Assembly: GCA_021730205.1 (NCBI GenBank)
Contig: CP072533.1
Span: forward strand, 897,380-961,379
Direction: 5' to 3'
Length of the DNA stretch: 64,000 nucleotides
Source: Candidatus Ruthia sp. Cpac_8_S14
GTDB taxonomy: Bacteria; Pseudomonadota; Gammaproteobacteria; PS1; Pseudothioglobaceae
This document shows positions 40,868-50,344 of this stretch, one piece after another. The position numbers and the translations under genes were made by a program. How positions within the stretch are numbered: position 1 is the first letter of the stretch; each line of letters begins with the position of its first letter. The notes under the pieces were generated by a model. It did no database searches. It saw nothing but the letters and a program-made list of their open reading frames with translations, and was not told the origin of the DNA.

Positions 40868-42103
40868 ATGAGTATCGAATTTACAATTTCTAACCAATAT
40901 TTACGCTCTAGTCGGAAAAAAGGCTTTGTGTCCTTTATTTCTGGGGTTTCTATAGTGGGTTTGATTTTATCTGCCGTTACCTTGATTACAGTACTATCTG
41001 TTATGAATGGGTTTCACAAAGAACTTAGAGATAGGGTGTTAAACGCCATTTCTCATTCGTATATTACTCAATACAATGGTTTGGTTGATAATTGGCAAGA
41101 TTTACAAACCAAAATCAAACAACATCCTAACATTGTTAGTACCTCGCCCTATATTGAAAAATATGCTTTGCTCAGTACAAAAGATGGTGCTCAAGGTATT
41201 AGTGTACGAGGTATTAAGCCTGATTTAGAGAAAAAAACTTCTATTCTGTTAGATAAAATTAAATCTGGTAGTGCTAACTTACTTAAATCAGACATTTTAA
41301 TTGGTGCAGGGCTGGCAGCACAATTAGGTGTAATTGTTGGTGATAAAATTATACTACTCACGCCTAAATTATCTTCCAATATTATAGGCATTCAACCAAG
41401 GTTTAAACGCTTTACCATTAGTGGTATCTTTGATGCTGGTATTAGCGAGTATGACAATAATTTAGCTTTTATTAACTTAGGGCAAGCACAGAAATTGTAC
41501 TCTATGAAGGACAAAGTCTCTGGCATTCGACTTAAAGTTGATGATTTATTTAATGCTAAGAAAATCACTCATGAAATTATTGCCAGCTTACAAAGCAATC
41601 AATATTATGGCGTTGATTGGACGGAGCAAAAGGCCAACTTCATTAAAGCACTTAATCTTGAAAAGCAGATGATTGGTATTATATTATCACTCATTATTGC
41701 GGTGGCTGCTTTTAATATTGTTTCTATGATGGTTATGGTGGTGATTGACAAAAAAGCCGACATTGCTATTTTAAGAACCCTTGGCATGACACCCAACCGC
41801 ATTGTAAAAATATTTTTTTATCAAGGGCTAACAATTGGCCTAGTTGGTATTGCCATTGGTAGTATCTTGGGCGCCTTACTTTCGCTTAATATTGAAATGG
41901 TTGTTAGTGGTATTGAGTCCATTTTAGGCTTTCAATTCTTTCCAAAAGATGTGTTTTATATCAGCCGGTTCCCTTCTGAAATACACATGATGGATATCAT
42001 CAAGGTTGCCCTAGGCAGTTTTATTTTAGTCACAATCGCCTCTATTTATCCAGCCAAACGCGCAGGGAAAATAGACATTGCTAAGGTGCTAAATCATGAA
42101 TAA
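40868..42103 (+). CDS. lolC: lipoprotein-releasing ABC transporter permease (LolC/E family)
   Basis: This permease works with LolD to release lipoproteins from the inner membrane to LolA. The 411-residue protein has one N-terminal span (about residues 22-48), a periplasmic domain with GISVRGIKP and GAGLAAQLGVIVGD, and three C-terminal spans beginning FNIVSMMVMVVIDKKADIAILRTLGMTP. It ends YPAKRAGKIDIAKVLNHE. Only one permease gene is present beside lolD, so it may work as a homodimer (LolF-like). It overlaps lolD by 8 bases. Confidence 0.93.
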   Translation: MSIEFTISNQYLRSSRKKGFVSFISGVSIVGLILSAVTLITVLSVMNGFHKELRDRVLNAISHSYITQYNGLVDNWQDLQTKIKQHPNIVSTSPYIEKYALLSTKDGAQGISVRGIKPDLEKKTSILLDKIKSGSANLLKSDILIGAGLAAQLGVIVGDKIILLTPKLSSNIIGIQPRFKRFTISGIFDAGISEYDNNLAFINLGQAQKLYSMKDKVSGIRLKVDDLFNAKKITHEIIASLQSNQYYGVDWTEQKANFIKALNLEKQMIGIILSLIIAVAAFNIVSMMVMVVIDKKADIAILRTLGMTPNRIVKIFFYQGLTIGLVGIAIGSILGALLSLNIEMVVSGIESILGFQFFPKDVFYISRFPSEIHMMDIIKVALGSFILVTIASIYPAKRAGKIDIAKVLNHE

Positions 42104-42776
42104 GATTATTGAGTGCAACAATCTTGGTTATAGCTACTTTGATGGCAAAAAAGCAACGCCGATACTTAACAACCTCAACTTAAGTGTTAAACAAGGTGAA
42201 TCAATTGCGATTTTAGGACAATCAGGCTGCGGTAAATCTACTTTGCTTAATTTATTAAGTGGTATCGATAAACCCACACAAGGCGAAGTGCTTATCAATG
42301 GTACCAATTTAGGCTTGTTGAGTGAAAACGACACCACATTATTGCGTGGCAAATATTTAGGCTTTGTATATCAATTTCATCATCTATTGAATGATTTTAG
42401 CGCACTTGATAATGTTGCCATGCCTAAGCGGATACAAGGAGAAAATCAACAATCTTCTCAAGCCAGTGCTAAAAAATTACTCTCAAAAATTGGACTTAAA
42501 CACCGCCTTAATTACTTACCAAGTGAGCTTTCTGGTGGCGAGCGCCAACGCGTTGCTATTGTAAGGGCTTTAATTACAAACCCCAGTTGTATTCTGGCAG
42601 ATGAACCCACTGGAGACTTGGATGCTAAAAATGCTCATGAAGTGTTCAACCTAATGCTAACACTTAATCGTGTCCGAAACTGTGCGCTGATTGTTGTCAC
42701 TCACGATGAAAAAATCGCTGCAAAAATGGACAAAGCTCTTATTTTAAATCATGGAACATTAACATCTCTAATCTAG
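42096..42776 (+). CDS. lolD: lipoprotein-releasing ABC transporter ATP-binding protein
   Basis: LolD powers lipoprotein release. The 226-residue ATPase shows Walker A GQSGCGKSTLLNLL (about residues 38-51), Q-loop YQFHHLL, signature ELSGGERQRVAIVRAL (about 143-158), Walker B CILADEPTGDLD and the H-loop VVTHD. It overlaps lolC by 8 bases. Confidence 0.97.
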   Translation: MNKIIECNNLGYSYFDGKKATPILNNLNLSVKQGESIAILGQSGCGKSTLLNLLSGIDKPTQGEVLINGTNLGLLSENDTTLLRGKYLGFVYQFHHLLNDFSALDNVAMPKRIQGENQQSSQASAKKLLSKIGLKHRLNYLPSELSGGERQRVAIVRALITNPSCILADEPTGDLDAKNAHEVFNLMLTLNRVRNCALIVVTHDEKIAAKMDKALILNHGTLTSLI

Positions 42777-42786
42777 ATATAAAACC

Positions 42787-43170
42787 ATGCAAATACACCA
42801 ATTACAAATGAGTTATTCGCCCGAAGAAGGCCGTATTATTCTTCGTGTTAACAGTGCTAAAGATGAAGAAATTTGCTTATTTCTTACCCGTCGATTAATT
42901 CATGATTTTTGGGCAATTTTTGTTCCAACAATGCAACAATCTGAGCTAGCACTCAATGACATACAAAGAACGCTAGAAATACCAGAAGTTAAAAAAAATC
43001 AAATAAGAAACACAACATCAACAAATTATTGAAAAAAAGTAATTACACCACGCCTTTTAATAATGGAAAAGTATCTTCAGTTGGGCAAATACCTATGCTA
43101 ACAACATAGAATAAGGATTAACATAAATGACAGATACTACTATAATTGGAAATAAAACCAGCTCAATATT
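42787..43170 (+). pseudogene. small conserved-type hypothetical protein, 3' end frameshifted
   Basis: The open part (42787-43032, 81 residues) reads MQIHQLQMSYSPEEGRIILR, with LTRRLIHDFWAIFVPTMQQ, and stops after NTTSTNY. In another frame the following bases read TTPFNNGKVSSVGQIPMLT, which looks like the original C-terminus. A single indel near the A-run at 43005-43012 would explain this. Small proteins with a LTRR motif near the middle are widespread in gammaproteobacteria, but no function is known to me. It follows lolD by 10 bases. Confidence 0.45.
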
Positions 43171-43760
43171 GCATTAATAAGCCAAAGTTTCACACAAAGA
43201 TTCTATTCTATCTGGCAATAAACAAAATACAAAGGCTTCTTGGCCAATAGACAAAGAGACGGCGGTTTTAGGAATGGTGGTCTGAAAGCCTAAGAATTAT
43301 ACTTCTAATCCTTCATTCCTTAGATCGCTATGCCCTTGATTAAGCACGTGTGCCAATTGAAGAAGTAAGTTTGGCTCTTGATTTCCTGCCCCTGTCATCA
43401 TGATGTAAATCTTGACACCACTCTGTTTAAGTGCATAAGCCGTACATCAGTCTTATCCATGTGTATCGATGAAAATACAACACCACTATTGATTAATTGT
43501 GCCACAGGCATTGGAGAATTAATCCTATAACTGTGTTTTTTAACATCAAGAATATTAACCATATTAGCAACAACATTGAAAATAGAAAGACGAGCCAAAG
43601 TGTTGACCTTCTGTTCCGACCAATCATGAAAAATAATTTTCATATTTTTGCAAAGACGTGCTAAATTAGCACGTGATAAAGGCCAAACAAGAAGCTTAAT
43701 AAATATTAAACGGAAAACTAGGTGCATTCAACAATAACCATAAAAATTCCAATAAAATTC
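43170..43760 (-). pseudogene. unidentified decayed gene downstream of the adenylation-domain relic
   Basis: The longest piece (43398-43727) reads FRLIFIKLLVWPLSRANLAR, DWSEQKVNTLARLSIFNVVA, VKKHSYRINSPMPVAQLINS and GVVFSSIHMDKTDVR. It continues after a frameshift as AYALKQSGVKIYIMMTGAGNQ, LLLQLAHVLNQGHSDL. Stops interrupt both ends. The protein is not recognised. It was the last gene of a run panD, carrier protein, adenylation enzyme, and this gene. Confidence 0.4.
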
Positions 43761-43771
43761 GTTGTGCCATC

Positions 43772-44810
43772 TCAGAAATCCATGTATTGTTTTAATAGTT
43801 GCTGATTATCTATTTTTAAATTATGTGTCAGTGAAAAAATGACATGAAAAACATACTCACTAGATATCATACATTTAGACAATCTAGGCTCAAGATAAGC
43901 ATTAATCACACCTGCATTGCAATCACTTGTTTGTATAAAAGCAACCAGACAAATGACTCGTCCATTGTGTTCTAGTGGCAAAGTTCTTACATTAGAAATA
44001 CTTGATAATTGTTCAATAACATGGTTTATTTCACCTAAATCAATACGATGTCCATTATATTTAATCGTATTATCCTGACGTCCAGAAAAAAACTTGTTAT
44101 CTTTTTGATAAATCATGTCTCCAGTAGCCATATAACGTACATCTTCTTTATTAGTGGTAAAACTATCATTGTTAGCATTCAAATACCCAATAAAAACACT
44201 CTGCCCACTAATCAATAATAGTTCACCTGTGACATTTTTCTCAAAACCAAACGCAAACACGAAAGAAGGTGTCGAGACCCGGACATTACAGCAATACGCT
44301 AAAAATCTAGTTTTAAATAACCACCGCATCAAGACTGGTTTTGTTATCCATTAAAACCAAACTAGCACCCAAACTTAATGCATTAACCAACTCAAATATT
44401 GATAAATCAAAACTTAGTAATGCTTGGTTTATAAATATTTGATTGACAGATAAAGTAAAATTTACCTGCGACCACCCATCAATAAAGCTGTTTAGATTTG
44501 AAACACTAATTTACTCGTCTTTTGGCTCGCCCGTACTGTCAGAAGTAAAAATAATATAGGTTAAAGGATTGTCTTGGTTTTTTTTGGTTTAGTGCTTCAT
44601 CCTTATCAAAAAAAGCTATTGAACTTAGACGCTACATCAACCAACAAGTCTTTTCCTAATTGTTATTTTACTTTATCAATACGCTTTTTTAGGATAGCTA
44701 ATATCTATATTTAACTCAGCAACAGCCAACTTATTACCACCCTTTTCAAGTAATAAAAGAGATCGTTTGTCGAAACAAAAAACATTTAAATTATAGCTGT
44801 GATTTGTTGA
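43772..44810 (-). pseudogene. decayed AMP-binding (amino acid adenylation, DltA-like) enzyme
   Basis: Fragments occur in order. They are DISYPKK(RI)DKVK near 44690, the AMP-binding motif YIIFTSDSTGEPK near 44540, FINQALLSFDLSIFELVNAL, SLGASLVLMDNKTSLDAVVI, and the open C-terminal piece (43772-44332). That piece reads GQSVFIGYLNANNDSF, RYMATGDMIYQ and FSGRQDNTIKYNGHRIDLGE. This is the layout of D-alanine-type adenylating enzymes that load a carrier protein. Several frame breaks make it inactive. A carrier-protein relic lies directly upstream. Confidence 0.7.
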
Positions 44811-44814
44811 TACT

Positions 44815-44994
44815 GTCGAAATTTTATTCAGTCACTTTATCTAAAGTAACTAATAAGCTTAATTTTTACTCTATTTCAAGTATTAACTCAACAATAATAA
44901 CAGAATCAATCAGGCCTGATGAAATCAGCGCATCATCCCCATCTAGTTTTTTAAGAACCAATCCTTGAATGATGTTTTGAATGGCTTCTTTCAT
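44815..44994 (-). pseudogene. decayed acyl/aminoacyl carrier protein (DltC-like)
   Basis: From an ATG at 44994, overlapping the panD stop (ATGA), the frame reads MKEAIQNIIQGLVLKKLDGD, DALISSGLIDSVIIVELILEIE, then a TAA and, in frame, KLSLLVTLDKVTE. The GLIDSV serine context is a phosphopantetheine attachment site, and the size fits a carrier protein. Two in-frame stops (TAA after EIE and after VTE) break it. Confidence 0.65.
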
Positions 44995-45362
44995 GAACTT
45001 ATATTGGCACTTATCTTAGTTAAAACGTTTTGATTATTAACATAACACAGCCTAGGCACATAATTCTCAAGTTCTTTTTCGGTGTACATGCCATACGCAG
45101 CAATAATTAACATATCGCCCACATTCACTTTATGGGCAGCAGCGCCATTAACCGAAATAACACCAGAATTATCCTTGCCACGAATTATGTAAGTTGTAAA
45201 GCGATTGCCATTGTTAATATTGTAAATTTGAATTTGTTCAAATGCACCAAGACCTGCTGCATCTAATAGCACGCCATCAATCTCACAAGAGCCCTCATAA
45301 TCTAACTCAACCGCGGTTGTTGTTACCCTGTGCAATTTAGCGCTCAAAAAAGTTTTCTGCAT
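44991..45362 (-). CDS. panD: aspartate 1-decarboxylase
   Basis: PanD makes beta-alanine for pantothenate and self-cleaves to form a pyruvoyl group. The 123-residue protein starts MQKTFLSAKLHRVTTTAVEL and has the cleavage site YEGSC at about residues 23-27 (serine 26 becomes the pyruvoyl group), IQIYNINNGNRFTTYII and NGAAAHKVNVGDMLIIAAYG. It lies 2 bases after oadB and overlaps the carrier-protein relic by 4 bases. Confidence 0.97.
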   Translation of the reverse strand: MQKTFLSAKLHRVTTTAVELDYEGSCEIDGVLLDAAGLGAFEQIQIYNINNGNRFTTYIIRGKDNSGVISVNGAAAHKVNVGDMLIIAAYGMYTEKELENYVPRLCYVNNQNVLTKISANISS

Positions 45363-45364
45363 AA

Positions 45365-46495
45365 CTAGCCTAAAAACTGAATCATGATACCTGCTGCAAT
45401 TGCCGAACCAATCACACCAGCAACATTAGGACCCATTGCATGCATTAATAAAAAGTTATGTGGATTAGCCTCTAAACCCACTTTGTTAGAAACACGAGCC
45501 GCCATAGGCACTGCAGAAACACCAGCAGAACCAATCAAAGGATTGATTTTATTTTTACTAAATATATTCATAAGTTTTGCCATTAATAACCCACAAGCCG
45601 TACCAATAGCAAAAGCTACCATGCCTAGAAGCAAAATACCTAAGGTGTCTAATTGTAAGAATTTATCCGCCATCAATTTTGAACCCACTGCCAAGCCTAG
45701 GAAAATAGTCACAATATTAATCAAAGCATTTTGCGTTGTATCGCTCAAACGATCAACCACGCCAGACTCTTTCATTAAATTACCAAAGGCAAACATACCC
45801 AACAGTGGCGCTGCATCAGGCAATAATAAAGCCACTAGTATTAACAACATAATGGGGAAAATAATCTTTTCGGCTTTTAACACTTTGCGTAATTGCACCA
45901 TTTCAATTTGACGTTCTTTTTCAGTCGTTAGAGCGCGCATAATTGGCGGTTGAATAAGTGGCACTAACGCCATATAAGAGTAAGAGGCAACTGCAATTGC
46001 ACCTAACAAATCAGGTGCAAGTTTTGAAGCAACATAAATACTGGTTGGGCCATCAGCCCCACCAATAATACCAATAGCAGCAGCATCAGTCAGACTAAAA
46101 TCAAAAATCCCTAGTGCTGTTAAGCCAATAGCGCCCAATAAAGTCGCAAAAATACCAAATTGTGCTGCTGCACCAAGTAGTAATGTCTTAGGGTTGGCCA
46201 ATAACGGGCTAAAATCAGTCAAGGCACCTATACCCATGAAAATAATCAATGGAAATGCACCAGACTCAATACCTATTACATAAAATACATGTAAAATACC
46301 GTTGCCTTCAGCAATACCTGTACCTGGAATATTGGCCAAAATTGCACCAAAACCAATTGGCAATAATAACAATGGCTCAAAATTCTTAATAATTGCTAAA
46401 TATAGAAGTAGCATCCCAACTAATAGCATTAAGCCCTGCCCCCAAGACATCTGATAAAGGCCTGTGTTAATCCAAAGTGTGTTTAATTGTTCCAT
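45365..46495 (-). CDS. oadB: oxaloacetate decarboxylase, sodium-pumping beta subunit
   Basis: OadB is the membrane channel that couples decarboxylation of carboxybiotin to sodium export. The 376-residue protein has about nine to eleven hydrophobic spans. It shows the conserved [52 protein letters not shown] (about residues 148-167), and the end [19 protein letters not shown]. It lies 15 bases after oadA in the oadG-A-B operon. Confidence 0.96.
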   Translation of the reverse strand: MEQLNTLWINTGLYQMSWGQGLMLLVGMLLLYLAIIKNFEPLLLLPIGFGAILANIPGTGIAEGNGILHVFYVIGIESGAFPLIIFMGIGALTDFSPLLANPKTLLLGAAAQFGIFATLLGAIGLTALGIFDFSLTDAAAIGIIGGADGPTSIYVASKLAPDLLGAIAVASYSYMALVPLIQPPIMRALTTEKERQIEMVQLRKVLKAEKIIFPIMLLILVALLLPDAAPLLGMFAFGNLMKESGVVDRLSDTTQNALINIVTIFLGLAVGSKLMADKFLQLDTLGILLLGMVAFAIGTACGLLMAKLMNIFSKNKINPLIGSAGVSAVPMAARVSNKVGLEANPHNFLLMHAMGPNVAGVIGSAIAAGIMIQFLG

Positions 46496-46510
46496 GTTAA
46501 GATTTACAAA

Positions 46511-48340
46511 TTATGCGAGTGTTAATAAGGTTTGGCCTACATCAACTGTATCGCCTTCCTTAATCTCGATGTTAGTCACAACACCACTTCTAACGGCTTT
46601 AATTTCAGTTTCCATTTTCATAGCTTCAAGAATAACCAAGACATCGCCTTGATTAATTTTTTGATTCATCTCAACCATTACTTTCCAAATAGTCCCTGAT
46701 AATGGTGCACCAATGGCCTCAGCTTCTATTGTTGGTGTTGTGCTAAGTATTTCTTTTTCTACTGGCGTTGATGCTTGTGTTTGATCAGAAGAGGCCTTCA
46801 TTGAGGTAATATTACCCCCTGCTGAAACGTCAACAGTATAGGAATTACCTTTAAATGAAATGGTATAAGTCCCTTCTTCTTTGTCAGGCTTTTGACAATT
46901 ATCACCCGCTTGTGGCACTGAGTCAAAGAAACTAGGATTGTTTCGATTTTGTAAAAATAAGATACCCACTTGCGGGAATAATGCGTAAGTTAATAAATCA
47001 TCAGTCTTATCTTTAGCCAAAGAAATTCCTTTCTCAGCAACGATTTTATCAAACTCTTGCTCAAGAATATGCATCTCTGGTGCAATGTTATCAGCAGGTC
47101 TGCAAGTAATTGGCTCACCACCATCTAAAACTCTAACTTGCAAGGCTTGGTCAACAGGTGCGGGTGTTGCACCATACTCGCCTTTGAGCACACCAGCAGA
47201 TTCTTTAGTAATCGTCTTATAGCGCTCACCAGTGAGTACATTAAGTACAGATTGTGTGCCTACAATTTGAGAAGTGGGCGTTACCAATGGGATATAGCCC
47301 AAATCCTTACGCACACGTGGAATTTCAGTCAACACTTCATCCATCTTATCAAGTGCACCTTGTTCGCGTAGTTGGCTTTCCATGTTGGTTAGCATACCGC
47401 CTGGCACTTGGGATAATAAAATTCTTGAATCTACCCCTCTAAGTGAGCCTTCAAACTGTGCATATTTACAACGCACTAGTCTAAAGTAAGCATCAATTTC
47501 TTCTAATTTTTTCAAATCTAGTCCTGTTTTTCTTGGACTGTTTTCTAAAATAGAAACCACAGAATTAGTCGCACTATGGCCATAAGTCATACTCATAGAA
47601 CCAATGGCAGTATCAACACGATCAATGCCAGCTTCAACAGCTTTAACGATAGTAGCGGTGGATAATCCAGTTGTTGCGTGAGCATGTAATTGAATGGGAA
47701 TATCAACAACTGTCTTTAACGCTTTAACCAGGTCATAAGCCACGTACGGCTGTAACAAACCCGCCATATCTTTAATACAAAGAGAATGTGCCCCCATATC
47801 TTCAATTTCTCTAGCCATATCTAGCCAATTTTGAGTATTGTGCACTGGGCTGACTGTATAAGAAATAGTGCCTTGAGCATGCATGCCTAATTTAACGGTT
47901 TGGTCTGTTGCTGTTTTAAGATTGCGAATGTCATTCATCGCATCAAAAATCCGAAACACACTCACGCCATTTTCAACACTTTGGTCTACAAATTTACGCA
48001 CCACGTCATCACTATAGTGGCGATAGCCTAATAAATTTTGACCTCTAAGCAACATTTGCTGAGGCGTATTAGGCATTACTTTTTTAATCTCACGGATTCT
48101 ATCCCAAGAATCTTCTCCTAAATAACGAATACATGAATCAAAAGTTGCCCCACCCCACGATTCCATTGACCAATAGCCAATTTTGTCTAATTTGTCGGCA
48201 ATCGGCAACATATCATCAATACGCATGCGTGTTGCAAATAAGGATTGATGCGCATCTCTAAAAACAAGCTCAGTAATTTCTACCTTTTTTCCTTGTGCAC
48301 TATCAGGTTTTTTAGTTAATTTTTTAAAAAATTTTAGCAT
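46511..48340 (-). CDS. oadA: oxaloacetate decarboxylase alpha subunit (carboxyltransferase plus biotin carrier)
   Basis: OadA transfers the carboxyl group of oxaloacetate to biotin. The 609-residue protein has an N-terminal DRE-TIM/HMGL domain (ITELVFRDAHQSLFATRMR, about residues 22-40; RIFDAMND; LHAHATTGL), a conserved middle domain (GYIPLVTPTSQIVGTQSVLN), a linker rich in Ser/Thr/Gln and a biotinyl domain with VLVILEAMKMETEIK (biotin lysine about 575). It is 5 bases after oadG. The bioFH genes in the window are part of its cofactor supply. Confidence 0.96.
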   Translation of the reverse strand: MLKFFKKLTKKPDSAQGKKVEITELVFRDAHQSLFATRMRIDDMLPIADKLDKIGYWSMESWGGATFDSCIRYLGEDSWDRIREIKKVMPNTPQQMLLRGQNLLGYRHYSDDVVRKFVDQSVENGVSVFRIFDAMNDIRNLKTATDQTVKLGMHAQGTISYTVSPVHNTQNWLDMAREIEDMGAHSLCIKDMAGLLQPYVAYDLVKALKTVVDIPIQLHAHATTGLSTATIVKAVEAGIDRVDTAIGSMSMTYGHSATNSVVSILENSPRKTGLDLKKLEEIDAYFRLVRCKYAQFEGSLRGVDSRILLSQVPGGMLTNMESQLREQGALDKMDEVLTEIPRVRKDLGYIPLVTPTSQIVGTQSVLNVLTGERYKTITKESAGVLKGEYGATPAPVDQALQVRVLDGGEPITCRPADNIAPEMHILEQEFDKIVAEKGISLAKDKTDDLLTYALFPQVGILFLQNRNNPSFFDSVPQAGDNCQKPDKEEGTYTISFKGNSYTVDVSAGGNITSMKASSDQTQASTPVEKEILSTTPTIEAEAIGAPLSGTIWKVMVEMNQKINQGDVLVILEAMKMETEIKAVRSGVVTNIEIKEGDTVDVGQTLLTLA

Positions 48341-48345
48341 AATCC

Positions 48346-48588
48346 TTATGTTCCCCTATGCATTTTGATTGCTTGTTCAATGACAAATTTAGTTTCCTCA
48401 TCCATCTCGTCTTTAAGTTCAGAATTATTCTTAAAATCTTGCTGATCATGAATTTTACTTTGAAATTTTTGAATCATCATAGACATTAATTTAGTAACAC
48501 CAACCAATAAAGTTAAAAACAAAAATACGAACCCCATACCAAATAAGGTTAAATTAAGTGCTTGAGCTATAAAGTCTGTTTGTTCCAT
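48346..48588 (-). CDS. oadG: oxaloacetate decarboxylase gamma subunit
   Basis: The small subunit that holds OadA to OadB. The 80-residue protein has one N-terminal span (LTLFGMGFVFLFLTLLVGVT, about residues 13-32) followed by a charged tail (DMKDE-like ELKDEMDEETKFVIEQA). Size, span and position directly upstream of oadA identify it, although the sequence is poorly conserved in this family. It follows tRNA-Leu by 22 bases. Confidence 0.88.
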   Translation of the reverse strand: MEQTDFIAQALNLTLFGMGFVFLFLTLLVGVTKLMSMMIQKFQSKIHDQQDFKNNSELKDEMDEETKFVIEQAIKMHRGT

Positions 48589-48610
48589 AATTATGATTTT
48601 TTTATTAATT

Positions 48611-48695
48611 TGGTACCGATGGACGGAATCGAACCGTCACTCCCAAAGGAACCGGATTTTGAATCCGGCGCGTCTACCAATTCCACCACATCGGC
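48611..48695 (-). tRNA. tRNA-Leu (anticodon CAA)
   Basis: An 85-base class II tRNA starts GCCGATG, with acceptor partner CATCGGT, an encoded CCA and a long variable arm. The anticodon stem-loop CCGGA-TTCAAAA-TCCGG gives anticodon CAA (codon UUG). It lies 7 bases after the infA stop and 22 before oadG. Confidence 0.96.
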
Positions 48696-48702
48696 AATAT
48701 TT

Positions 48703-48921
48703 TTATTTGTGTCTAAAAGTAATCCTTCCTTTGGTTAAATCATAAGGTGTCATCTCAACGGTTACTCTATCACCTGGAAGAATGCGAATATAGTACTTGC
48801 GAATTTTGCCAGAAATATGCGCTAAAATACGATGACCATTTTCTAACTCAACCGTAAAAGTCGTATTTGGTAATTTTTCTTTAACAACACCTTCTAATTC
48901 AATGTAATCGCTTTTTGACAT
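48703..48921 (-). CDS. infA: translation initiation factor IF-1
   Basis: IF-1 binds the ribosomal A site during initiation. The 72-residue OB-fold protein starts [20 protein letters not shown] and shows the conserved [25 protein letters not shown] core and [21 protein letters not shown] end. A few substitutions ([11 protein letters not shown] for the usual VSGKMRKNYIR) do not touch key positions. It heads the infA, tRNA-Leu, oadGAB, panD row. Confidence 0.97.
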   Translation of the reverse strand: MSKSDYIELEGVVKEKLPNTTFTVELENGHRILAHISGKIRKYYIRILPGDRVTVEMTPYDLTKGRITFRHK

Positions 48922-49089
48922 AAATCGCTATAAATTTCCAACTAAATAAATTCGCTTATTTTACCCGATTGTTAGAGGATAGTTAAAAAATCATAAATCC
49001 AAAATTTGGCTTTTATAGAAATTGGAAACCTTAATCTTTAATTGAATCAGTTATAATAAAGACACTTTTATTATAGATGTATTGCATTA

Positions 49090-49911
49090 ATGAAAATCAG
49101 TTTTGAGTTTTTTCCGCCTAGAACAAATCAAGGTAAAAAAAAACTAACCCAAGTTAGGCAAAGTTTAAGTGTGATATCGCCTGAATATTTTTCAACCACT
49201 TTTGGTGCAGGTGGCGCAACACAAGATGCAACCTTAGAAGCGGTGTTAGATATTCAAAAAAACGACAACATTCCAGCTGCGCCACACCTGTCTTGTATTG
49301 GTTCAGAAAAGTCCAACATTGTTGAATTATTAGACAAATACAAATCTGAAAATATTAATCGTATCATTGCATTAAGAGGCGATATTCCTTCGGGTGTGCG
49401 TAATATTGGCGATTTCCATTATGCCAATGAATTGGTTGAATTTATTCAATCTGAATATAATGACTACTTCCATATTCAGGTGGCAGCCTATCCTGAAATG
49501 CACCCGCAAGCCAAGAATATTGCAAGTGATTTAGCACACTTTGTTAACAAGATTAAAGCAGGCGCTAATGGCGCAACTACACAATACTTCTATAATGCTG
49601 ATGCCTATTTTAGGTTTAGAGATGATGTGCAAAAACTGGGTGTAGATACCCCAATCACACCGGGTATTATGCCAATTACCAACTACACCCAACTGCTTAA
49701 CTTTTCTAATATGTGCGGCGCGCAAATTCCAAAGTGGATTTTAGAACGACTCAAACTTTATGAAAACGACTTGGAATCACTTGGTGATTTTGGTTTTGAT
49801 GTTGTCTCTAACTTATGTCAAACACTCAAAAGTCAAGACGTGGGTAGTTTTCATTTTTATTCGATGAATCGTGTAGAACCTTCTCTCAAGCTAGCAAAAA
49901 GCATTGTGTAA
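49090..49911 (+). CDS. metF: 5,10-methylenetetrahydrofolate reductase
   Basis: MetF reduces methylene-THF to methyl-THF for methionine synthesis with FAD. The 273-residue protein shows SFEFFPPRTNQGKKKL (about residues 3-18), STTFGAGGATQDATLE, RIIALRGDIPSG, AYPEMHPQAKNI, and GANGATTQYFYNADAYFRFRDD, with TPGIMPITNY near residue 195. Length and motifs are standard. It is divergent from infA and likely has its own promoter. Confidence 0.97.
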   Translation: MKISFEFFPPRTNQGKKKLTQVRQSLSVISPEYFSTTFGAGGATQDATLEAVLDIQKNDNIPAAPHLSCIGSEKSNIVELLDKYKSENINRIIALRGDIPSGVRNIGDFHYANELVEFIQSEYNDYFHIQVAAYPEMHPQAKNIASDLAHFVNKIKAGANGATTQYFYNADAYFRFRDDVQKLGVDTPITPGIMPITNYTQLLNFSNMCGAQIPKWILERLKLYENDLESLGDFGFDVVSNLCQTLKSQDVGSFHFYSMNRVEPSLKLAKSIV

Positions 49912-50282
49912 TTATTTAATTATGGATTTTATTCTTTCAAGGTATATCAAAGAATAAGGCATAGTTTTATCCTTATTATCAACGCTCAATGTTTGAATGA
50001 GTCGCCATCCATCGTTATAGAATGCTTCAAAAGTTCCTATTCTAGTATTAGAGCCAATATCACATAATAATTTGCTACTAACACTGGCCAAATGATAATA
50101 GGCTGGGGTTTTCTTAACTTTGGTATTTACTAAACAAACTGCCAATTCATATTGAGTTTTAACTGGGTTTGATTTTCATAATAGTGCTTATTTTTAATGA
50201 CTCGTCTTCAGTGTCAAAAAAACCCTGAAAATGATGAAATAGGAAATAAAACCCAAACAACCAATAATATCTTTTCTATCAT
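49912..50282 (-). pseudogene. decayed small secreted hypothetical protein
   Basis: From an ATG at 50282 the minus strand reads MIEKILLVVWVLFPISSFSG, a signal peptide, and then breaks at a T-run. The next frame reads FFDTEDESLKISTIMKIKPS and stops. A third, open to the end, reads TQYELAVCLVNTKVKKTP, YHLASVSSKLLCDIGSNTRI and FYNDGWRLIQTLS. Two one-base indels would restore one protein of about 120 residues. The family is not recognised. It converges with metF. Confidence 0.45.
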
Positions 50283-50344
50283 TAGATAATCCTAATAAAT
50301 AGCCTAATTAAAGGCTATTTTTCTATAATTAAATAGAGTTAAAT

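Noticed and set aside
40868..42103. Separate lolC and lolE genes
   Set aside because: Only one permease frame is present. It is adjacent to lolD and no second copy is seen in the window.
45384..45911. Long open frame on the plus strand opposite oadB
   Set aside because: It is antisense to a clear membrane protein, its composition mirrors the oadB codons, and no family is recognised.
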